This document shows, piece after piece, positions 56,801 through 64,000 of a DNA stretch of 64,000 nt; the stretch's first letter is position 1; each line of letters begins with the position of its first letter. The notes below the pieces were generated by a model. The model was given only the letters and a program-made list of their open reading frames with translations, was not told the origin of the DNA and did no database searches. A program made the translations under genes and the position numbers. The stretch covers positions 1,075,655,001-1,075,719,000 of the forward strand of contig CM057453.1 of the NCBI GenBank assembly GCA_016271365.2. The letters run 5' to 3'. The DNA is from Neoceratodus forsteri (lineage: Eukaryota > Chordata > Ceratodontiformes > Ceratodontidae).

Positions 56801-57665
56801 GTGACACTCTTCATGAGCACAGGTCGTAAAATACCTATGTTGAAAATCTGGTGATGACAGTCCATAACATGACTGTGTTACGTGCATGCGTTGCACACTT
56901 TCCACATATGCTCGGAAGTGGGCTCATTTTTAATATTCCCACTACAGATTTTCAACATTGCCATCCCTTCACACCTCCCAATGGATGGCACAGCTGCCAT
57001 TCTTCACATTCTGCCCAATCTGTACTTTCATACATGTGGCACAGAATGGCACTGTCACTGTTGGAAGTCAATGTTTGGTACACATTGACAAAATCACACT
57101 GCCACTCTTCATGAAAAGAGGTCCCAAATGCTTTCATGAGATGGGGTCACAAAAAGGCCATGTTGAACATTTGTGCTGTACGTAGCAATAAATGCCTGAG
57201 GCATTAGGGTTTCTAACCATCATGTCCTACCCTGTATAGATGGACAACCATTAGGCTGTGCCTTTGGATCGCCAACTCTACTACGCAAACCATCCCACCC
57301 CCAACCCCCCTGGCCACTGACAGCCATCAAGGTGTACCTTGGACTCTTCGGCCCCACACTTCACCTCATTCTCCTATGCTGTGCCCATTTCAGCATATGC
57401 CCATGTGGAATGGGGTCACTGTACAGCCAAACAGCCTAAGGCACACCTCAACACGTGTCACTGTCTGCAGAATAAGGTGAGGTGACATGGCATGACCATC
57501 ATGGGCAACGAACCACAGACTTACCCCAATGCATCTCCATCAAGATCGAGGTGGGGTTGGCGTGAACTTCCATACCTCACTGCCATTCCTATTCTGCATC
57601 GGTCTAGCTCCTGCATTTCAAATGCTAATACCAGCAAGCAAATATTCGGCATTGACAAATGCTTG
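53859..57665 (+). mobile_element. Helentron-like composite palindromic element, copy E (largest)
   Basis: It starts near T|TCTTCAG and has ATGTTTGCTTG at 53873-53883. It ends CAAGCAAATATTCGGCATTG and AAATGCTTG|T at 57665. Modules in order: a 5' segment with a hairpin (GATATTGTTTGTGAACATGG near 54158 with its partner near 54195); a GC-rich module (54225-54720) with GGGGTGCCCAATCC words; the linker CTTCAGTGGACTGGGAACAC (54751-54770); a tandem array of palindromic monomers (54840-57150); a tail with an inverted repeat (about 57330-57450); and the terminal hairpin. It has no transposase ORF; all open frames inside are short and occur on both strands. Confidence 0.82.
54840..57150 (+). repeat. Array of ~298-bp dyad-symmetric monomers
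   Basis: The word TTATGAACAGTACAGCTGTC or close variants has its GAACAG at about 55196, 55495, 55791, 56089, 56387 and 56685, a period of 296-299 bp. Within each monomer, CCTCCTTATGAACAGT...TGTCATTTTT pairs with AAAATGACAGTGACACTG...TTAGCAGAGG further on. GTTACGAGCGTGC pairs with GCACGCTCGTAAC around a 16-bp loop, and TGTTGAAAATTTGG pairs with CCAGATTTTCAACA. Each monomer is therefore two ~150-bp inverted halves. Similar arrays occupy the other copies. Confidence 0.9.
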
Positions 57666-58234
57666 TTCTTAAATATTTTTGTCTGCAATCTGTGATTTGT
57701 TATTTTATTTCTGTTGTTCAATTTGTGTGTTTAAATGAATTCTTCTTCTTAGCCTGTTACTGTATTGATTGTAGTTCTTTTGTTTGGTTAAGGGAATGTG
57801 TTACTTTGATGCTTATAGCCTCTTGTTTTAGAATTACCTCTTTCTTGTTGTTATTTGTCTTGTCAATCTCACATCTACCTCATCCTAGATGAGGTAGCAG
57901 AGCAGAAGGAGGCTGCTTACTAGAGAACTGCTTAACTGCTTATGAAAGATACTTTCCTGCAATTTCTTCAGTTTTTTTCCATCTTGTTTTATTACTTTAG
58001 TTAAGGAACACTTGTTATAGTTAACATTTATTTGGAATATATTTTTGTACTTATTCAATAGTTACCTTCATCATTATGGTCACATTACAATAAATTTAAT
58101 TTTAACGAATCATTTAAAGACATATACATTTGCTTGCATCAGCTCCAACACATCTGTTTCAGCCAGAATGAGATGACAGAGCATTTTCCTCACTCCAACC
58201 CACTTCAGCTACATTTTCCTGTTAAGACCGTTGA
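57666..58234. other. Unassigned spacer with a perfect small hairpin
   Basis: 57875-57897 reads CTACCTCATC, CTA, GATGAGGTAG: a perfect 10-bp stem with a 3-bp loop. It is not followed by a T tract. Nothing else recognised. Confidence 0.4.
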
Positions 58235-58830
58235 TCCATTGAAACATAGACCTTGTTGACAGATAAGGACCACTTGACCCACCCAGTCTGCCCATTTGTT
58301 TCACAGCCTATAGTGTGACCACAGACCCTGCTTGATTTCCAGCTCGTTCCTACCTTGCTTTCCATTAAGATTCTCTTATGCCTGTCCTTGTATTCTTGAA
58401 GCCCAGCACCTCCTCTGAAACATTGTTCTAAGCATCCACCACTATTTTTGTCAAGAAGTACTTCCTCATATCTCTCTTGAATTTAACCCCTTCCAGCTTC
58501 ATTGCATGTCTCATTGTTTTCATGCATCTTTTTCCCTGAAACATACTCTCCTCCTGTACCTTATTTACCCATGTAAGGTATTTATAGGTCTCGAGTCCCC
58601 CAGGTCCCTTTCTTGTTTGGTGACTGCCTATACCTCTTCTCCCATTTTATACTTTGCCACTGGGTTTCAGTGCCCCAAGTGCATTATTTTGCACTTTTTT
58701 GCATTAAAAACCAGCTGCAATGCCCTTGACCACTTTTTGAGTTTTCTCAGGACTCTGCACATTACTTTCACCCCCACTAGAGCATTCACCCTGTTGTAGA
58801 TTTTGGTGTTGTCTATGTAACCCCCCTGCA
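58235..58830 (-). mobile_element. CR1-type LINE 3' end, internally deleted
   Basis: The minus strand reads LQLVFNAKKCKIMHLG near 58720-58670, then jumps to a segment with RHAMKLEGVKFKRDMRKYFL near 58520-58460, the C-terminal tail. The conserved 3' end (GGGTGGGTCAAGTGGTCCTT...TATCTGTC and CTATGTTTC) finishes at about 58235. About 300 bp of the RT C-terminus is missing between these blocks, compared with the copy at 27.6-28.2 kb. Confidence 0.8.
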
Positions 58831-61470
58831 AATGGGGGTCCTTGTAAATGTCTGCCTGGGCTTACCTGCCCCTTCATGACTCTGTCTCCTCCTGCTCACC
58901 TGAGCATCTCCAGCATCAGCCTGTAATTTTTTTGTAGGCCCTAGGTCCTTTTCTGCCCCTCTGGTGCCCCAGCCTGCAGCCCCAAGTAATAATCCAGCCC
59001 TGCACAGCTCCAAGATGTCCACCGCTATCTCCCACTATGTTGTCTGCCCACAGGGTAGCAGGAATCACGTAGGTACAAGCAGCTCCTTTGATCTGTGACC
59101 ATTTCATCTTGCGGTCATTTCGGGGAGTGTTCTGTCAGTCCTGGGATCCCCCCCCCACAGCTAATTGGGGCCTGGAGACCATGGACAGGCCACTGAGAAG
59201 CTGCTCCCATGAAAATTAAGGGAGTTTTGCAAGTGAGTTCGGTTGGGGCTCACCTGTATATGCATGAGCAGAGCCCCAATCTTATTTGAGTATTCATGGG
59301 AGCCTGTCTTCCCTCAGGTCAGCTGTTCTTGGCTGCAACCAAAAAAACAAAAATTGTTTAAAAATAAAATATTGTACCTGCATGTATGTTAGGGAAAATG
59401 TTTAAAAAGGGAGCAAGTGTTTAAATTAAAATTAATGCTTCTTCCTGGCTGAACTAGAACTTTCATTGGGACTTAGAGAAGTGTCAGCCTGTCTGCTGCT
59501 GCATGTCAGGGAGCTTAGACATTGGCAGCAGTGACAGGAAAACGAACTGAGTAATTCAGCCACTCTGTGCAGTGACAGAAAGTACACAACTTGGGCTAAG
59601 GAACTGTGGGGTATTGGAGCAAATATTTGATTATCTCTGGCTGCACCAGAAGTTTTATTCAGGACTGTAAGTAATCTGCAAAATGGGATAGGGGGTTAAG
59701 CAGCCATTGCCAGCAGCCACAGCCAATTGGAATACCAGCAAAACAAAGTCAGGACTTGTGGGACTTTCAGAGAAGCTCATAGGTAAATGCCAAGCACTCA
59801 TGGGGATTTACAGGGACCTAATTCTAGGCTCTAAAACACCAGACCAACAGTGCCTTGACTATGGTTCATGCATTATTCATTTCTGTGATTGACAGGTCCT
59901 CCAGCCAATCAGAGGCTAATCACCCCATCACTGCAGTCAATCAGAAGCCTTGGAAAAGCCCTATAAGAGACAGTGTCTGACAGCATTTTACCAGACTGAG
60001 ATGTATTCGAGGAGATTCCAGCTTGCAAGGAGCCCCCCCCCCCCAAGGGTGGGGGCTCAGGCCCCTGCCATGCTTCTGGGCCTGGGAAATCCATCTAAGC
60101 CCCTCCATCCAGGAGGGGTCATTGCTGTTTTATTTAAGTTTAAGTTAAAGTAATTTAGCCAAGTTTGCAACTGCTAGCCTGGAGATTGCCAGATTGTCCT
60201 CCAGGTGCTATCCCTCCCTCCCACGTCTGGGAAAGATGTGGACTGAAGACCAGATGACATCAAGCAGCAGTGAGAGCACTGACCAGAGCCTCAGCCATGA
60301 GAGGACTGAAGACACCAGGATGCCTTCTACAGCAGATGACCACCCATGGAGGAGCTGCATGAGTACCCGTGCACTCCCCCATGCAAGGAAAAATATCTTG
60401 CAAGTTAACCTATGGGCCTATCAGCCCTTGTAGTTATTCTTTGCCAAAGAAGAAAAAATAAGTAACCTTGGGGCTGACATGCCCCCTATCTTCTGGAGTG
60501 AGAGAGACTGTAAAAGTAATAGTCTGGGCTGCTTTGCCTGCAAGAGACTGTTTCATCTAGAAGTTGCACTGTTGCACCTTTCCTGCTGCCCAGCTGACCC
60601 AGGCAGGTGTAGTCAGAGACTGTATTGTGCAGATTGCAGCTGTAGCTGGGGATACCCAAGACAGCCCAGGGCAGTTTGCAACCCTGTGAATCATATAAAT
60701 GTGCTGATATCTATCAGTACCCTCTATTGGTCAAGACTGCCCTGTTGCAGCTGCCAGGCATAGTCACGTTGCCACTTCAAAAGACATGAGGCCCTAGAGT
60801 TTGTTGTGATTGAACTTTACACCTGAAAAAGACATATTTCCACCTTGCCAAATTATGTCTATGAGTAGAGATGCTTGAGCAAAGTATTGGTATATGAAAG
60901 TACTGGATGTGACTCCGTCTAAGAGTAGAGATGCTTGAAAAAAGTATTGGTATATGAGTGTACTAGATGTGACTACAATTTGCATTGTGCTAAATGTTTA
61001 GGATTTGTGAATCCAAGATCTAGCCAAGGTCTGGCAGAAGACACCAGAGGAAGGAGTGCTGTGTGACTGGACTTCTCTACTGGGACTATATTGCCCTCCT
61101 TCCCTTCCCTCCACCCTCCCACCCAAAGCTAGTTCTACTTTTATAGGCACAAGATTTGACAGACAACAGGAACTTCCTGTTTGGGAGCAAGAAGTGAGTG
61201 AGTGATCACAGAGCCACCAAAGACCCACCATCCTAGAAGGGCAAGAGTAGCTCTCCAGCCCACTATAACTGCTGGAAGTCTACCTCTGAGCAAGTAAGGG
61301 GTCTACTGAGAAATGTAGGATATTCTTGTCTCAGAACAGGACAATCGGGAGCTTAAAGGCCACAGAGGCAGAAAATAAGTAGAGAGAGAAGAGAAAGAAA
61401 AAAAACACAAAAAAAAAAAACAGAGGAAAGAGTAAGGATTCCAAACAACAGTTAAGGGACCAGAAATAAG
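58831..61470. other. Unassigned, possibly the 5' untranslated part of the CR1 LINE downstream
   Basis: No domain-bearing ORF. 60857-60975 holds two ~59-bp tandem units (GAGTAGAGATGCTTGA, then AGTATTGGTATATGA and TAGATGTGACT). A poly-C run lies at about 60030-60043 and an A-rich tract at about 61400-61420. The sequence leads directly into ORF1 at 61473. Confidence 0.35.
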
Positions 61471-61472
61471 AC

Positions 61473-62403
61473 ATGATGGGAGTGGTGCAGTGCAGTGGCT
61501 GTGAAGCAGCAGTCTTCTGGGAGACGTTCTGGAGGATGCAGTGTTGTCCCATCTGCAAGCACCTCTCTGGGCTGAGGGAGGAGGTTGCTCATCTCCAGGT
61601 TGAGTTGACCAGGATTTGTGGGACCTCTTCTTCCATCCAGGGACCACCAGTGCCACTGCTGTTGCCTCAGAGGTTGCCAAAGAAGAGTGGTTGAACCACA
61701 GTGGGCTCAGGGAGGGTGAGGGTGGTGGAACAGAGGTGCATCCCTCCAGTTGTACCTCTCCACAATTCCTATGTCATTCTGGCAAAGTGTGGTTCCTCTA
61801 TGGAGGCACCTGCAGTGGAGACCAAGGAGGATGCTGGGAACCTCCATAAAGGAGACCCACAAGAGGGTGGCATGGGACATGGGACTCCACAGGGGAAGGA
61901 AACAACTCCTGGTGGGGGACTCCATTGTTAGGAAGGTAGAACTGGGGGAGGAAGGGGAGAGGGAGGTAAGGTGCCTGCCTGGTGCCATGGCTTGGGAGGA
62001 CAGGGAGCGAATCCTCAGGATTGCCAGAGCAGCTGCACAGGGGAGGGAGCTGGATGTCATTGTCCACCTAGTGACAAATTACCTGGCTAAGAAAGGGATT
62101 AGAGCAGTGCAGGAAGAGTTTGTGGAATTGGGGAGAGGCCTTAGACAAGTAGCACGCACAGTAACCTTCTCAGAGGTGCTGCCCATCTATGGTGTAGAAG
62201 AGGCTAGGGTGTTCCGCACCATGGGATTCAATCAGTGGTTGAAAAATTGGTGCAGAGCTCAGGGATTTGGCTTCACTGGGGACTGGGGGTCCACCTGGAG
62301 TGATGTAAACCTATACTGGCATGATGGGCTGCACCTGTCCAGGAGGGGAACCAGGATCCTAGGTGATAGGTTTAAATGCTGCATTGGCAAGCATTTAAAC
62401 TAG
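61473..62403 (+). pseudogene. CR1 ORF1: zinc-finger head, coil and SGNH esterase
   Basis: The first frame (61473-61694) begins MMGVVQCSGCEAAV and CCPICKHLSGLREEVAHLQV: two CxxC pairs followed by a coiled-coil-like helix. After a frame change, 61750-62403 carries the esterase. KQLLVGDSIVRKVELG near 61900-61940 holds the GDS nucleophile Ser. VIVHLVTNYLAKKG near 62060 has the Asn of the HxGTN block. WHDGLHLSRRGTRILGDRF near 62320-62370 has the Asp-His pair. The Ser, Asp and His triad positions are all intact in this copy, unlike the ORF1s at 24.5 and 13 kb. The ORF ends at TAG 62401. It is the best preserved ORF1 in the window but is still frameshifted. Confidence 0.85.
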
Positions 62404-62459
62404 CTAAGGGGGGAGGCACTGGAAAGGAGCAGGGAAATCCTAGCCCCCCCCCCCAAAAA

Positions 62460-64000
62460 ATCATGGTACTAAGTGCAGTAAACACCAATATAGAGGTGGT
62501 GATAGGGAGAAGGGCAGGGGTAAATGGGGAAAGTGACAAAGGCAAGAAGGACAGGGATGGGGCAAAAAGGAGTAAAGCCATCAGGAAATGGAGGGTAATG
62601 AGTACCAATGCCTGTAGTCTGGGCAACAAACTCCCTGAGCTTGTGGCCTTGATGGAAGAGGGATGCCTGGATATCGTAGCAGTCACAGAAACATGGTACA
62701 CAGAGAACCATGACTGGGATGTTAACATACCAGGGTACATAACCTACAGGAGAGACAGGCAGGGGAGAAGAGGGGAGGAGTAGCTCTCTATGTAAAGGAA
62801 GGGATAAAAGCAACTGAACAAAAGAGTAAACAGGGAGGAGAGGAGGCACTGTGGGTCACCTTGGAGACTGGAAAGGGCACCGCAATCCGCACAGGGGTTG
62901 TATACAGACCCCCATGTCAGGGGGAAGGAATGGACAAGGATATGATAGAAGGCATTCTTAGGATGGCAGAGAAAGGGGAGATACTGTTGATGGGAGACCT
63001 GAATATGCCAGATGTTAACTGGAGCACATTTGCTGCAGCCACATCCAATAGCAGGGCCATTCTCGATGCCCTACAGGTGGCAGGCCTCAGACAGCAAGTT
63101 TCAGAACCCACTCTTGAGGGAGCAATCTTAGACCTTGTACTCTCAAATGGGGGCAGTGAGAGGATCTTAGATCTAGAAGTGGATTGCCATCTGGGAACAA
63201 GTGACCATCAAACAGTGTGGTTCATGTTAAACTTGGCTACAGAGTCAAGCCATACAAAAGTGAGGGTACTGGACTTCAGGAGGGCTGACTTTGGCAAGAT
63301 GGGAGAGTGCCTCAGAAAAGCACTAGCAAACAGGCTAGAAGGAGGGGTGGGGCAACAATGGGGAATCATCAAAACTGCCATCACAGAGGCAACAAGCCTT
63401 TGTGTGAAGCAAATAAACAAATAAAAAGAAAAGAAAAAGCCACTATGGTTCTCAAAAGAGATGGCTGGGAAAGTCAGGGAGAAAAAGATAGCATTCAGGA
63501 AGTATAAGGAAATACAGAAGAAGCAGGACAGAGAGCTGTATCAGTTAAGGCAGAAGGAAGCAGGGAAGGAAGTCAGAATGGCAAAGGCCCAAACTGAGGA
63601 AAAGATAGCCAACTCGGTTGAGAAGGGGGATAAAACCTTTTATAGGTACATCAGAGATCTTAGAAAGACAAAGGGAGAAATAGTGAGGCTGAATAGAATG
63701 CATGGTGGGTGGGCAGAGGGGAACAGTGAAAAAGCAGGGATACTGAATGAATATTTCTGCTCAGTATTCACAAAAGAGGAGGGGGAACTGCCTAATCCAA
63801 TTAGCAGAAGCACTCTTGATAGGGGGGTTGATTCCAGTCCTTTCACAGAAGAAAGGGTTCTGTAAGAACTCCTAAAACTGAAGGTGGACAAAGCAATGGG
63901 GCCTGATGGAATTCACCCCAGAATTCTAAAAGAATTAAGGGGGGAACAAGTGAAACCACTGACTACTCTTTTTAGTAAATCATGGGAGGATGGTGTGGTA
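62460..64000 (+). pseudogene. CR1 ORF2: endonuclease and start of RT, running off the window
   Basis: The frame from about 62500 reads MSTNACSLGNKLPELVALME and LDIVAVTETWYTEN (catalytic Glu), then a frameshift near 62780. 62861-63424 continues TAIRTGVVYRPP, LLMGDLNMPDVNW (catalytic Asp, Asn), ILDLVLSNGG and HLGTSDHQTVWFML (SDH box intact). After a stop near 63421, 63461-63865 encodes the basic linker KIAFRKYKEIQKKQDRELYQ and then FYRYIRDL and LNEYFCSVF. RT begins KVDKAMGPDGIHPRILKEL near 63880-63940 and is cut by the window edge. Few disruptions are present, so it is the youngest CR1 copy here. All endonuclease catalytic residues are visible. Confidence 0.9.

Noticed and set aside
54840..57150. 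CRISPR-like array because of regular spacing
   Set aside because: Units are ~298 bp and contiguous with no unique spacers, in a eukaryotic repeat element.

Overview
This window looks like intergenic or intronic DNA from a large, repeat-rich vertebrate genome. I recognise no host protein-coding gene, rRNA, tRNA or bacterial-type feature. Almost everything I can name is a transposable element: CR1-type LINEs with SGNH-esterase ORF1s, an L2 LINE 3' end, a Tx1/L1-like LINE end, two DIRS-type tyrosine-recombinase retroelements, two hAT transposase pseudogenes, a hAT MITE, MIR-like CORE-SINEs, a solo LTR, hairpin elements and minisatellites. This mixture (CR1 + L2 + DIRS + CORE-SINE + hAT) fits a lungfish or an amphibian such as a caecilian or salamander. 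That is inference; I cannot fix the species. All coding regions are pseudogenes with stops and frameshifts. Short host exons cannot be excluded.

Layout. 0-2.2 kb: hAT (TTF-type) transposase pseudogene. 2.8-4.2 kb: minus-strand CR1 tail and DIRS RT fragment. 5.4-5.95 kb: LINE C-terminus. 6.4-7.2 kb: a duplicated block. 7.3-11 kb: minus-strand DIRS element with its RT palm deleted and a hairpin element inserted in Gag. 12.96-20.23 kb: the 5' half of an old CR1-type LINE ('LINE-A') holding a SINE, a solo LTR (5-bp TSD), a hAT MITE (8-bp TSD, with its own SINE) and a 2.3-kb Helentron-like element. 21 kb: 64-bp tandem array. 23.2-28.4 kb: two more CR1 LINEs. 28.5-30.0 kb: minus-strand CGGBP1-like hAT pseudogene. 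30.0-35.2 kb: a minisatellite, three inverted repeats and a CA-rich array. 35.85-37.0 kb: a LINE fragment that fits as the 3' half of LINE-A. 39.7-43.5 kb: a CR1 LINE with two insertions, one an L2 end. 47.5-48.2 kb: Tx1/L1-like end. 51.5-52.6 kb: LINE endonuclease fragment. 58.2-58.8 kb: CR1 tail. 61.5-64.0 kb: the best preserved CR1 LINE, running off the right edge.

The most notable feature is a dispersed composite element present five times (17.7-20.1 minus; 37.3-38.85; 44.1-46.6; about 48.95-50.6; 53.9-57.7 kb), about 12 kb in all. Each copy is built around tandem ~300-bp monomers that are themselves imperfect palindromes. The complete copies also have a GC-rich module and a 3' end with a short hairpin ending CTTG. 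The copy inside LINE-A restores the LINE reading frame exactly if it is removed between two Ts with no target duplication. Three copies begin T|TC, four end CTTG|T, and an 11-bp subterminal inverted repeat links the ends. These are hallmarks of non-autonomous Helentrons (HINE/DINE-1-like), here with an unusually large palindromic satellite core. No Rep/helicase partner is visible in the window.
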